Assembly: GCA_030220185.1 (NCBI GenBank)
Contig: JASPKZ010007543.1
Coordinates: 45,001-109,000 of the forward strand
Length of the DNA stretch: 64,000 nt
Source: Diploptera punctata
Lineage: Eukaryota > Arthropoda > Insecta > Blattodea > Blaberidae
Direction: 5' to 3'
The first letter of the stretch is position 1; each line of letters begins with the position of its first letter. The position numbers and the translations under genes are program-made. Under the pieces are notes generated by a model. The model was given only the letters and a program-made list of their open reading frames with translations, was not told the DNA's origin and searched no databases. This document shows, one piece after another, positions 52,588-63,939 of this stretch.

Positions 52588-52800
52588 ATAGTATGCATTT
52601 CCAGAATTGAGTCTATGCTTAATTTCATTGTATATCTCGTTCTCATTCAAATACCAGGAATAATAATTCTTGTTCCTAGGTATTTGAGTTCAGCCACTTT
52701 GTTCAAAAAAATTCCTCATTTGCCATCAACCGTCCATTTCCATTTTATAATTTCATATATATTTAACTTTAATTGATATTTACCTCCAGCCCCAATTTGT

Positions 52801-53828
52801 AACAATAGTAATTGTCGTAAAATATACGTATTTGTTGAATGAATTCAAAACAAACGTTGCAACGGTTGGTTTTTACTAAAGAATTCGAATCTACGTTAGA
52901 AAAAAGTTAATTCGATTTTTGAGCCCGTGAAAGTTGGTAGCATTGCAGGAGCTCTTCCCAAACGATTAATGTTAGTCACTATATTCTCATTTGTCGTTAA
53001 GCCCCTCAGTCAAATGAAGAGCAGGGGGGTGCGCAGGGGGTGAGTTCACGACTGTAAGAGAGAGATCAATGGTTCTAAAGAAAATATTACACCCTTTAAA
53101 AAAGTAGAGACCTCCCGGCTATGCGGTGGAGCTAGGCTTAAAAAAAGTAAGTTTTCCACCCCCTCACACCCTCTACTGATTCACCACAACCATCCTATAT
53201 TTTTAAAACTTATGAATGAGAAAAAATTTAGGGATGGAGAGAGAATAAAAAAGTTTTTTGGTATTAATATGAAAGTAGAGGGAAAGTTGGAGGGGGATGG
53301 GTTCTCGCCGGGGAAATCTAGCGAGTGCAATGGGGAAAGGTGTCACGCCTGCGAATATTACCCCTGTCCAAGTGATATCTCTAATTGGATCGGTAAAAAC
53401 GATTTATTGAGCCCAAGTCTCGTGTATACCAGATGCAGATTCTCTATAGTTCTAAGTTAATGTATCCAGGCGCTGTTTCATTCTCTCCAGCCCTGCAGTA
53501 TATTCAAACCAATTTGAAATATGTTGAAAACATTTGACATTCCATTTCTCTCTATAAATTGATATATGTATTATGTTTTATAACTTACGCATTTCTCTTT
53601 TCGCTAACTTAATTCTCCGCCAAAGTACGATTTAGATGTTACATATTTACTGAAAAAGATCGTCACTTTTTCGACCAAGGTATTTCCGTTATGCTTATTG
53701 TTTTTACCTGTTTGACATGAAATCACTTTTAGCGAATTTCGAAGGAATGAAGCTAACATTAAAGATTATCGAAATATTTTTACAAATATTTATCAAAACT
53801 ATTTAGTAGACACAGAAAATTACCATAA
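52801..53828. other. No recognisable gene
   Basis: An 82-codon frame (53212-53460) shows no domain. At 53648-53710 GATCGTCACTTTTTCGACCA resembles the RTE 5' region near 17.31 kb in the same orientation, so a small RTE 5' fragment may lie there. Otherwise nothing recognised. Confidence 0.4.
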
Positions 53829-53860
53829 TGGTATATATATATATATATATATATATATGA
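53829..53860. repeat. (TA)n microsatellite
   Basis: Pure TA run at the border of a T2 unit. Confidence 0.9.
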
Positions 53861-54122
53861 TATGAAAAGAAAAAAGAATGTTTGAGTCGGGATTTGAACT
53901 CGAGTCTCTAAAGTCTGTACCTTTAGCGCTCTAACCAACTGAGCTATCCAAGAATTCCAAGAGAAACACACATTTTCTTATACATGTAGTATTCTCAATT
54001 CACACAAGAGGTTGCGGAAATTTCTTCCAACTGACATCTAGCGGCTAACGTAACAGTTAAGCAAATTATTAAAGAGAATATTTACTTTATAGCAGTAACG
54101 CTTGTATATATAGATATTATAT
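53861..54122 (-). repeat. T2 tRNA-bearing repeat
   Basis: Same architecture as T1 but with another tRNA scaffold. AT-rich flanks (GATATGAAAAGAAAAAAG and TTTTCTTATACATG) enclose the tRNA-like module. The tail (ACATCTAGCGGCTAACGTAA, GCAAATTATTAAAGAGAA, TTTATAGCAGTAACGCTT) is homologous to the T1 tail. Confidence 0.85.
53882..53955 (-). tRNA. tRNA-like module of T2
   Basis: Minus strand: GGATAGCTCAGTTGGTTAGA (D arm), anticodon stem TAAAG/CTTTA with loop GTACAGA, T arm near GAGTTCAAATCCCGACTCAA. The loop is identical to the T1 loop although the stems differ. Confidence 0.6.
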
Positions 54123-54128
54123 ATATAT

Positions 54129-54153
54129 GACCTGCCTTCGGGCAAAATTACTA
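54129..54153 (+). mobile_element. SINE-A tail fragment
   Basis: GACCTGCCTTCGGGCAAAAT on the plus strand, head-to-head with the reverse SINE-A that follows. Confidence 0.7.
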
Positions 54154-54166
54154 TATATATATATAT

Positions 54167-54482
54167 CCATCCATAGTAATTTTCCCCGAAGGCAGGTCAT
54201 TCACTGCATTAATAGCATTTTCATGCTATGCTTGCAGCTTTACTAGGGAATTGTAGGTGTGGTTGCTTCCCGTTGCTTTCCACACCGGTGAACGATGATG
54301 ATGATGATAATAAGGATGATGATGATAAGGATGACCGTTTGGCCTTAAAGTTTTCCTGACATTTGTCTTACAGGTGAGGAAAAACCCCGATAAAAAGCTC
54401 ACCCAGAAAAACAGCTCCGACCGGGGATCGAACACGGGCCCGCTTCGTACAAGGCAGCACGCTACCTCGAGACCACAGCGGT

Positions 54483-54486
<4 letters not shown>
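54167..54486 (-). mobile_element. SINE-A (variant a)
   Basis: Full reverse copy ending GACCACAGCGGTGGAC. The head is slightly damaged (GGCCCGCTTCGTACAAGG), and the B box is GATCGAACACGGG with one change. Confidence 0.9.

Positions 54487-54516
<30 letters not shown>
54487..54516. repeat. (TA)n microsatellite
   Basis: Pure TA run separating SINE-A and T4. Confidence 0.9.
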
Positions 54517-54518
<2 letters not shown>

Positions 54519-54605
54519 CAAGATAAGACAAATAAATGCCTGGACGGGATTTCAACCCGGACCTCTGAGTTGATATGTCAGTGCGCTACCACTTACGCTA
54601 CCATA
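54517..54605 (-). tRNA. T4 tRNA-like module
   Basis: AAATAAATGCCTGGACGGGA and the T arm (CGGGATTTCAACCCGGAC) are as in T1. But the D and anticodon arms differ: on the minus strand GGTAGCGTAAGTGGTAGCGC and loop CATATCA. It appears to be a chimera of the T1 3' half with another 5' half, and the tail is missing. Confidence 0.55.
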
Positions 54606-54610
54606 TATAT

Positions 54611-54860
54611 GAAGGGCTTAGGGCAGTAACATGATAAGCAACATTCTGTTAAGAAATGCCATTTATTACAATGATAGCAAATAAATGTACTGAAATATCC
54701 ATAAAACATTTGTAAGTGCGTCAGTGATGAATTAAAACATATAGACACCCAATGTATTAACAACAATACTGTACAATTAGTATTTATATATTTTTTGAAA
54801 CATTAAATTATCTCTGAAAGAACAACATGTGGCTTATAATGTTATTGCCCTAAGCCCTTC
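54611..54860. mobile_element. MITE, 250 bp, with about 30-bp inverted ends
   Basis: GAAGGGCTTAGGGCAGTAAC at the left and its inverse (GTTATTGCCCTAAGCCCTTC) at the right. TA-rich flanks allow a TA target. No coding capacity. Single copy in the window. Confidence 0.85.
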
Positions 54861-54873
54861 TTATATATATCCA

Positions 54874-54978
54874 TATATCCATTCATAGTAATTCTGCCCG
54901 AGGGCAGATCTTTGACTGCAATCATAGCATTTTCATGCTATGCTTTGCAGCTTTACAAGAGAGTTGTAGGTGTGGTAG
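54874..54978 (-). mobile_element. SINE-A 3' fragment
   Basis: CCATTCATAGTAATTCTGCC through GAGAGTTGTAGGTGTGGTAG; breaks off into a TA run. Confidence 0.85.
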
Positions 54979-55017
54979 GTTTATATATATATATATGATA
55001 TGAAAAGAAAAAAGAAT

Positions 55018-55092
55018 GCTTGAGTCGGGATTTGAACTCGAGTCTCTAAAGTCTGTACCTTTAGCGCTCTAACCAACTGAGCTACCCAAGAA
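55018..55092 (-). tRNA. tRNA-like module of T2, left arm
   Basis: Minus-strand cloverleaf. Acceptor CTTGGG/CTCAAG pairs; anticodon loop GTACAGA; one mismatch in the T stem. Confidence 0.6.
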
Positions 55093-55392
55093 TTCCAAGA
55101 CAAACATACAATTTTCTTATACATGTAGTATTCTCAATTCACACAAGAGGTAGCGGAAATATCATTCAACTGCCATCTAGCGGCTAACGTAACAGTTAAG
55201 CAAATTATTAAAGAGAATATATTTATAATATCTATATATACAAGCGTTACTGCTATAAAGTAAATATTCTCTTTAATAATTTGCTTAACTGTTACGTTAG
55301 CCGCTAGATGGCAGTTGGAACAAATTTCCGCTACCTCTTGTGTGAATTGAGAATACTACATTTATAAGAAAATTGTATGTTTGTCTTGGAAT

Positions 55393-55466
55393 TCTTGGGT
55401 AGCTCAGTTGGTTAGAGAGCTAAAGGTACAGACTTTAGAGACTCGAGTTCAAATCCCGACTCAAGC
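55393..55466 (+). tRNA. tRNA-like module of T2, right arm
   Basis: Plus-strand copy (TCTTGGGTAGCTCAGTTGG to CCCGACTCAAGC). GAGC in the D stem is changed to GAGAGC, weakening that arm. Confidence 0.6.
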
Positions 55467-55543
55467 ATTCTTTTTTCTTTTCATATCATATTTGCCTCCA
55501 TTGCCAAATGTCAAATATATATATATATATATATATATAGCTC

Positions 55544-55620
55544 AGGATAGCGATGTATCGATAACTTAGATTCTCGCAGCCATGAATCTTGTGGTTCGAT
55601 ACTGCCAGGGACTTAGTTAC
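55544..55620 (+). pseudogene. RTE 3' end fragment
   Basis: GCTCAGGATAGCGATGTATC to GATACTGCCAGGGACTTAGT. Only the last about 25 codons, decayed. Confidence 0.7.
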
Positions 55621-55727
55621 ATTATTGTATTGACTCAGTCCTTTACGGCCGGAGTTGCTGTGATGATCTCGAAGAAGATTTCCGGGCTGTAACTCTTCAC
55701 TTATTGTTCAGTGGAGTATCCTCCATA
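55621..55727. other. Spacer, nothing recognised
   Basis: Short segment between two RTE fragments in opposite orientation. Confidence 0.5.
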
Positions 55728-56245
55728 ACTAACTAACTCACTGGCACTATCGAACCCGTAGGTTCATGGCCGCGCGGACATAAGCTCTCCATACATCCCT
55801 ATCCTTAGCTAATATTTTCCAATAATTCCCTGCATAATCTACTTCCTTCAAATCATGGATAATGTTATTCTCCCACCTCATTTCTTGTCTAGCAAATGGG
55901 CTTTTCCCTCTGGTTTTTCTACAAGAAACTACCATGTACCTCTTTCATTCCCCATTTGTGCCACATGACCCGAAAATAATGTCTGTAATGCATAAATAGC
56001 ATGCATTTCCAGAATTGAGCCTATGTTTAATTCCTCTGTGCATCTCATTCCTATTTGTGATTATTGTTCCTAGGTTTCGAATTCAGCCACTTCTTCAAAA
56101 TTTCCCTCATTTGTCATTAGTTGTCCATTTCCATTATATAATGTATTTCTATGTGTGGACATATGTTTAGTTTTATTGATGTTTACTTCCAGTCCTAATT
56201 TCTTAGTGTTACTCAATAGAATGTGAGTGTTGGTGGAACATTCCC
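55728..56245 (-). pseudogene. RTE, 5'-truncated copy with internal deletion
   Basis: The C-terminal block (frame 55747-55935) is followed at about 55970 directly by the upstream thumb (GTAATGCATAAATAGCATGC). The segment with the KSRRLRWAGH and YGCETW region is therefore deleted. The tail is absent (AACTAACTCACTGG). Confidence 0.85.
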
Positions 56246-57026
56246 CATGTGTTGTTTAATTTTGCACGCTCTTAAAGAATCACTCTGTATGTGTTTTTAA
56301 GTAAATGCAATTTTTGGTGTCCGCTGGTGGGATCGATTAAGTTTTGTTAAAATGTTTGAAAACTCTTTTCATGAAAACAATGTCCATAGATACACCCTGA
56401 TATATATATATATAAATCGTAAAATCCGAGGTCTTGTTATCAGTCATCAGCTTTAAATATAAATGTTACCAACTTGATGGAAGTGAAAATCTGTATGTAG
56501 TGAAAATGATGTCCTTTCATGAGGAAAGCAGTTAATATCAAAAGATCAACAGTGAGTTATAAATCTTTGAAAGGAGAGCTGTATTACTTGGGGGATGAAC
56601 TTGTGTTTGTTGGATTAAAGCCAGGAGGGAATTTTAGTAAATTCGACTGCCCTCTGGCGGAAAAAAGGAGAGCAAAACCAACTTCAGCTATAAATCAAAT
56701 TCACTGATTTTCTTTTACATCTTGTAACCAATTTAATGTTATGCAAGTTTTACAGTGGTACCAACTTTGCAAATTCAAATTCATACACTTCAATTCTTCA
56801 TCAGAAAACTTACATTTACTAAAACTTTATCTTCGGTTCTTATCTATCCTCCGAGTCTTTTACTCTTGCAACAAGAGAACTATCGACGATAACATATCGA
56901 AATATACCTTTAAATTTTGTTGAGGAAGAGGCCATTTCAGTTGTTGTACATGCGACGTGCCACACGCCACCCAGGCCTTACAGTCACATGACCTTCTCGG
57001 GAGAAGCATTTTAACAATGGATCACA
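56246..57026. other. No recognisable gene
   Basis: A 62-codon frame (56519-56707) begins MRKAVNIKRSTVSYKSLKG. I do not recognise it. TATATATATA at 56.4 kb. No other signal. Confidence 0.35.
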
Positions 57027-57690
57027 GTCCACCGCTGTGGTCTCGAGGTAGCGTGCTGCCTTGTTACGCAGCGGGCCCGGGTTCGATCCCCGCTCGGGAC
57101 AAGTTTCCTGGATGAAGATTTTCTCGGGGTTTTTTCCTCGCCTGTAAGACAAATGTCAGGATACTTTAAGGCCCAAACTGTCCCCGAACACCATCTGGCC
57201 ATCATTATCATCAATATCATATTCACCTCATTAGATTAAGTTTAGGTTTAAGGCCTCTCCTGGCGCGTCATTACCCATCGCCGTCTCCCATCATATCACT
57301 GGGGCAGCGTAACCCCGCCTTCCAGGCGCTACAAACTCAGAAGTGGGTTACAATACGCCAATAAAGTGATCCCATTACAGGCCTCAGGAGGCCCTTAGGG
57401 TAGTAGGAGGTTAAGGCTCCCACTTTTTCTAGACAATCGGCACTTGATGTCAGCCGGGTTGTCAGCCCTGCGTGACGGCCGCCTTTACCCCAGAACAAGC
57501 GTCTGGTACTCATTTCCGTTAGAGGCTGAGTCTATCCCAGGGCCATAGTGTCGCCTGAAGGTTTGGGTCAGTTTAAAAATCCTGACCCCACTGGGACTCG
57601 AACCTTCGACCTTCCGGCTTGTAGCGCAGTGCCTTAACTACTACGCTACGGCGTGCCCCCCACAATACGCCAATGGCAGGGTACAATACC
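57027..57690 (+). mobile_element. SINE-A (variant b), split by SINE-C
   Basis: Complete head (GTCCACCGCTGTGGTCTCGA), body and variant-b tail (GGCCTCTCCTGGCGCGTCAT, GAAGTGGGTTACAATACGCC). SINE-C is inserted near its 3' end; the last part (GGCAGGGTACAATACCTG) follows the insertion. Confidence 0.9.
57363..57661 (-). mobile_element. SINE-C, tRNA-derived, with 13-bp target duplication
   Basis: On the minus strand the head GGCACGCCGTAGCGTAGTAG, with B box GGTTCGAGTCCC and an A box about 50 bp apart, starts at the right end. The body includes CTGGGATAGACTCAGCC. ACAATACGCCAAT is present on both sides (57350-57362 and 57662-57674). It is the only copy in the window. Confidence 0.88.
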
Positions 57691-58940
<1,250 letters not shown>

Positions 58941-59154
58941 TCAATTAAAGATCAAAAAATTGGTTGAGATCAAGGGTGTCATATATGATACCTTGCAAAA
59001 AAAATCATTAAATCCCCCCTAAATAATAAATTATTTTTTCTTGAAAATTTGTTATTTTGATCACCTATGAATCCATTAAACCTGGATATAAAATTATAAT
59101 TGACAAAATCTCACTTCAGGACCCCCATAAAAAACCCGTCCCGCGCAGTAGCTG
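58941..59154. other. Spacer, nothing recognised
   Basis: AT-rich. Just before the Helitron-like repeat there is CGTCCCGCGCAGTAGCTGAG, reminiscent of the SINE-B head but not continued. Confidence 0.45.
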
Positions 59155-59516
59155 AGTTCACAATAACGAATTTTGTCTTTTAAGTAATTTATGCCAAGAA
59201 GATCGAGATAAGTAGATTCCCGGGCAACATTGGGTAATCAGCACGGGGAATCTTTAAATAATTACGATATACATTTATAATTATTTTTCATTTTACTTAT
59301 TCAACTAATCATGAGAAGTACATTCATTTTCGTCTTTCAGCTCATTTATGCCAAGAAGATCGGGATGAGTAGATTCCCGAACAACGCCGGGTAAACAGCA
59401 CGGGGTATCTAAAAATAAATACGATATAAATTTTACTATCACGTATTCAACGAAACATAAAATCACATTAATTTTCATTAATTTAGGCGTAGCAGCTCAC
59501 GCCGGGTATTAGCTAG
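59155..59516 (+). mobile_element. Helitron-like non-autonomous element, 3' end intact
   Basis: Two internal modules (about 59160-59250 and 59310-59410) share ATTTATGCCAAGAAGATCG and GTAGATTCCCG. The 3' end has a hairpin GGCGT...ACGCC (59486-59503), 9 nt, and then CTAG (59513-59516) before T. These are the structural marks of a Helitron end. The 5' end (TC) is not clear. Confidence 0.6.
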
Positions 59517-60138
59517 TTCTAAATGTCTGTGGCACATACGTCAGAAATTTGATTTTTTTTTTCGTTTGAAAGATTTCGAATATTAAGCTCCAGCCAGAGT
59601 TGTGGAGCTTGGAATATTGATCAGCATTATTGAAGTTTCAACACTGGCCACCAGAGCGCTCTGCTTGCATATTGCTTGGAGGGAGATACGATGCAGAGAG
59701 TTTCTACCCCTCTCCAACGCTGTAATCGCTAGAATTTATAGTATATTTAAAACGGTTTTCTATGGTTTTTAAAACTACTTATTAGTAGACCAGCCACTTT
59801 ATCGAAATTGACCTATAAATTGTATAACTGTATTTTGGATTGTGTCCATTTGTCAAGTTGGTAATTTTGAGTTTGTGGGGAAGAGAGGTTGGTATGAGAC
59901 ATAGAAGTTCGGGTTACCACATCTATTTCACCTCCACATTAAAAATATCACGTGATTTCATGTACATTTACGTGTATGTGTGTTTTTTTAAGCATTAAAT
60001 GAATTTGACATTTATGGTTGCCGATACTGGTACAACATCGTTAAGCAATTAGGTTGGCATCACGTTTTAATTATTGTTACCATTTTGATTAGCGAATTCC
60101 GGAGCAAAGAAGATATTGTGAGGTTGTTCTTCTGAATC
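59517..60138. other. No recognisable gene
   Basis: No domain-bearing frame or recognised repeat. Possibly host sequence. Confidence 0.4.
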
Positions 60139-60402
<264 letters not shown>

Positions 60403-60403
60403 T

Positions 60404-60438
<35 letters not shown>

Positions 60439-60612
60439 CCAGCCTGCCCGCCTGCCCGCCTGCCCGCCTGCCCGCCTGCCCGCCTGCCCGCCTGCCCGCC
60501 TGCCCGCCTGCCCGCCCGCCCGCCCGCCCGCCCCCGCCCGCCCGCCCGCCCGCCCGCCCGCCCGCCCGCCCGCCCGCCCGCATGCCCGCCCGCCCGCCAG
60601 CCCGCCCGCGTG
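60403..60612. repeat. CTGC to CTGCCCGC to CCGC minisatellite
   Basis: Pure CTGC units, then an alternating 8-mer (CTGCCCGC), then pure CCGC units. The minus strand is G-rich with runs GGGCGGGCGGGC that can form G-quadruplexes. The Gly/Arg/Ala frames are artefacts. Confidence 0.95.
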
Positions 60613-60790
60613 TCTACCTGCATATCTATATCTATCTATCTATGTCTATCTATCTATATCTATCTATCTATCTCTATATCTATCTATCTCTATATCTATC
60701 TCTATATCTATCTATCTATCTATCTAGCTAGCTATCTAGCTATCTAGCTAGCTATCTATCTAGCTATCTATCTATCTATCTATCTATCTT
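60613..60790. repeat. TATC/TAGC/TATATC microsatellite
   Basis: Imperfect TATC with CTAG variants, continuing to the LINE-C end. Confidence 0.95.
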
Positions 60791-61135
60791 CGGGATTTTA
60801 CAGCTGCTGCCAAGTTCCCGTGCCAAACTTCCAAAGCCTACGATCTTGGACATCTTCAATGCTTAGCCCTCTTGCTTGCATTGCTATCCTCATGCTTTCC
60901 TTCCATGTTAACTTCGGTCTCCCTCTTTTCTTCTTTATGGTCAGTTGCCATTAATATACTTGTTTCGGCCATCGCTCATTTTCCATTCTTAAAATATGTC
61001 CTAGCCCTTTTGATTCCTTTTCCTCAATTATTTAAATTATGCTTTCTTCTGCTTCGGGTATGTTTCTAATTCCCTTATTTGTGACGTGTTCTGATTTTGA
61101 CTTTCTGGCACCTCTGCATAAATAATCCATGGAAA
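60791..61135 (-). pseudogene. LINE-C C-terminal fragment with GATA tail
   Basis: Minus strand: basic part (KKRGRPKLTWKESMRIAMQA), LSIEDVQDRRLWKFGTGTW-like end and AAAATCCCGAAGATAGATAG. The tail is the GATA/TATC tract of 60.14-60.79 kb. Matches the plus-strand copy at 24.42-24.86 kb. Confidence 0.8.
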
Positions 61136-61194
61136 TATTAAAATAAAAGAAAAAAAACTTCTACAACCATCCTATCTGGTAGGCACAAAAAGAC

Positions 61195-61672
61195 CATGAC
61201 GAAAATTCTGTTACTCTCCCAGTTATATTACATGGATGTGGTACTTGGACTCTTACTTTAAGGGAGGAAAGGAGGTTTAGAGTATTTGAGAATAAAGTTC
61301 TTAGGAAAATTTTTGGACCAAAGAGAGATGAACAGACAGGTGAATGGAAAAGACTACATAACAATGAACTACATGGTTTTTATAGGAAGCCAGATATAAT
61401 AAGAACAGTTAAGTCTCGTAGACTGCGATGGGCAGGACATGTTGCACGTATGGGGAATGAAAGACTTGCATGGAAGCTTCTTGTAGGAAAACCAGAAGAA
61501 AAACGCCCAGTTGGTATACCAAGAATGAGATGGCAGAATAACATTAACCATGATTTGAGGGAAGTAGATTATAAAGGGGATTATTGGAAAGCATTAGCTC
61601 AGAATAGGGATGTATGGAGAGCTTATGACCGCGTTGCCAAGAACATACGGGTTCGATAGAGCCAGTGACCAA
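61195..61672 (+). pseudogene. RTE, 5'-truncated copy
   Basis: Thumb (GGACTCTTACTTTAAGGGAG) to the end (GTTCGATAGAGCCAGTGACC). The last frame (61450-61659) has VAKNIRVR instead of AAMNLRVR. No TAAG tail. Confidence 0.9.
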
Positions 61673-61849
61673 AATATTCTATATATACAAATGAGTGTTA
61701 GTCTGTCTGCCCTTTATGGACTCAAAAAGTGCTTTCCGATTTGATTAGGGTTTTCACCATAATTTAGAGGATATCTGTGGAACATTTAACGTGTATAACA
61801 TATTACTGTACGTACTATAGGGCCGGAGCTAAAAGAGATGTGCATCGGT
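61673..61849. other. Spacer, nothing recognised
   Basis: Non-coding. GAGTGTTAGTCTGTCTGCC might start an anonymous repeat, but I see no second copy. Confidence 0.4.
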
Positions 61850-62750
61850 GCACTAAAATGTCGCTTTTTTCACGCTTAAATTGTTTACGCTGCCTAAACC
61901 ATAACAAATACACCATATCAATGTACATATAATTCAATATTTAAAACAATTCTAGAAAAAAGTGAGCTACAGCGTATGCCTATGTTTTACGGATAACTGA
62001 CCATAATCATTTTTGTCTTTCTACTCATTGATGCCAAGAAGATCAGGATAAGTAGATTCCCGGAAAATACCGGGTTATCAAATTTCAAAGACTTTTCCAA
62101 CAACATAATGCTAATTCTTATCATAAGTAATGCCGCGAGTGATTTCCAAATTATCGATAAATTCACGACTCAAGAAGTAAGGAGTGAATTTATGTAGACA
62201 ATTTGGAAATCAAGAGTGGCATTTGTTAGGACTATTTAACGAATAAAATTAAGCTCTTTACAAAAAAATAATTATTTTAATAGAGTTACCGGTGTTTTAA
62301 AATATTTATAAAGTTAACGTGAACGGCGATGTTTGAAAAAAAAATTAGAAATGTGAGGTTATGTATATTCACTGCAACTCGATCATATTATTTATTGCCA
62401 AATAGGATCTCAATATTGTAAGAATGCACTCTAGTAGAGAAATAATGAAACACATCAAACTATTATAATCAACATTATAGGTGTATCATTTATATTTTGA
62501 ATAAACAACTCAGTAAAATCACTGAATCTATTCATTATTTGCTATATTCAATGTATTTGTTGGAGAAAAATAATGGTCTAACCTGTTCAGAATATTAAAA
62601 AAGGAGGAGATTTTTTATCACAAAAGCAGGAGCTGATAAAGAGAAATCCATAAAGAGCGAGGTGAAACACGACTGTCATTGGTATAAAATGGAATCCATT
62701 GAAACGTGATTGGTCATTGACTACCATTTGCGACATGAGTTAAATAGTCA
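61850..62750 (+). repeat. Repeat X, most complete copy
   Basis: Contains one Helitron-like module (about 62000-62075: TTTTTGTCTTTCTACTCATT, AGTAGATTCCCGG), then a part bounded by GACTATTTAAC (62230-62240) and its inverse GTTAAATAGTC (62739-62749). Other copies: 38.96-40.12 kb, 17.55-17.80 kb, 9.29-9.39 kb. Non-coding. Confidence 0.7.
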
Positions 62751-63277
62751 AATTAAGTATCACACTCTTTATACATAACCTGTTTAAATAATTTTGTCCA
62801 TGTGAACAACATGTGTGTGTGTGTGGTCCGTTCTAGCTTTACGAGCCTCAATTTTTTATATAATAAAAAAATAAATTTGGCATATAGTAATTAATTGAAA
62901 AAGGTAAGGTCGAGTTCTTTAACAGCGAAATGGGACCATTAGATTGCTTTCTCACACCGGAAAAATCGGTGACCGGATGCAATTTAAACAAATGAGTGCT
63001 TTCACAAATATCTCCGACCGGCAAATTTACCGACCCGGCAGCGGACACTGTCAAATGCAGTCAGTGTTGAATTGGACAATTCGGATGCCGGAGACGTGTT
63101 CATGGTTTATTTAGACCTCAGTATTACAGTTCTCATCACGATCGGCATTTCATTAGCTTCCTGTATTCCTGTCATTGCGAAAATGAGTAAATTGTTCAAG
63201 TACTTGTGGAAAGTAAATCCTGCATATTGGATAGAACAGCTGGTAGTTCTTCTCCTTGTAATTATTCATAATTTGTA
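62751..63277. other. Possible left end of a DNA element; no gene
   Basis: At 62940-63060 GC-rich words (CACACCGGAAAAATCGG, GACCGGCAAATTTACCG) resemble in reverse the block at 63.85-63.95 kb. A 68-codon frame (63072-63278) has a membrane-like middle (ITVLITIGISLASCIPVI); I do not recognise it. Confidence 0.35.
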
Positions 63278-63475
63278 GGATTTTCATTCTGTTTATATCC
63301 CAAATCACTCCTTGGAGGAAGACGTATTGGATGTGCATCCACTGTGTATCCATTTCTTGGCTGGTCTTCCTCTTGTTCTTCTATCGTCCATTGGTCTATC
63401 TTCTTTAGCTCTTTTTGCAAGTCAGTTGTCATCCATTCTTTCTTTATGACTTTTCCAATATTTTAGCACATATAA
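63278..63475 (-). pseudogene. LINE-like fragment
   Basis: The minus strand reads WMTTDLQKELKKIDQWTIE and EEDQPRNGYTVDAHPIRLPP, the charged LINE C-terminal style seen in LINE-C. No match to a specific copy. Confidence 0.45.
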
Positions 63476-63479
63476 ACCC

Positions 63480-63615
63480 CGAATAAGAACCCGCCATTAT
63501 AAACCAAAAGGTAGAAGATTGTTGGAAAGACCATTGAAGAGATGGAAGGACCAATTCGACCTACAATGAGATCAGAACAGGCCATTGGGCTTAATCCTTG
63601 TTGTTGATGATGATG
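63480..63615 (+). pseudogene. LINE-B 3' end fragment
   Basis: Reads HYKPKGRRLLERPLKRWKDQ, then GATCAGAACAGGCCATTGGG and a GTTGATGATGATG tail, as at 29.0-29.1 kb. Confidence 0.85.
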
Positions 63616-63939
63616 AAAACGGGCTAGCAACCCACTTCAAGGTGTATCTTACACATTGCTCGCAGTCCCAAGGATCAAGCCTCGGATCAAACTTCGTAGT
63701 TGTAAAGATAAAATAGAAAAGCAAAAGGAATGAAGTATATGTGTTTTTACAAGAAGATTTCCAATAAAATACATAAAATAACAACAGAAAATAGGTATTA
63801 AAAAGTTCTAGTAAACGACTGGAGGGAGGCATTTGATCATCACTGCCTCCAGTTTGCCGGTGTGTACGAAAAGTCCTGTGGCCGGCAACGGCAATGGCCC
63901 GTCGCCGGCTCAAGTTTTGCCGGTGTGTATGCAAGCGCC
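63616..63939. other. No recognisable gene; possible element end
   Basis: A GC-rich end (63850-63945) with GGCCGGCAACGGCAATGG and twice TTGCCGGTGTGTA. It may be the right terminus of the element whose left end is suspected at 62.94 kb. Confidence 0.35.

Larger units (their letters stand above)
51682..52800 (-). pseudogene. RTE copy, split by a T3 element
   Basis: The left part (51682-52232) has the basic end (frame 51697-51960: LLLGKPEGKRRVGRPRMRW) and thumb. The right part (52588-52800) continues upstream from GCATTTCCAGAATTGAG. The T3 insertion (52233-52587) is flanked by ATAGTAT on both sides. Confidence 0.88.
55002..55495. repeat. T2 inverted pair (head-to-head tails)
   Basis: A minus-oriented unit (55002-55215) and a plus-oriented unit (about 55233-55495) face each other through their tails. 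The tail sequences GCTAACGTAACAGTTAAGC and AGCGTTACTGCTATAAAG are in mirror order. The tRNA modules lie at the two outer ends. This repeats the inverted arrangement at 8.1-8.36 kb in a different family. Confidence 0.88.

Noticed and set aside
63072..63278. 68-codon frame with a hydrophobic stretch as a small membrane protein
   Set aside because: Not recognised, no homologous domain, surrounded by transposon-like sequence.
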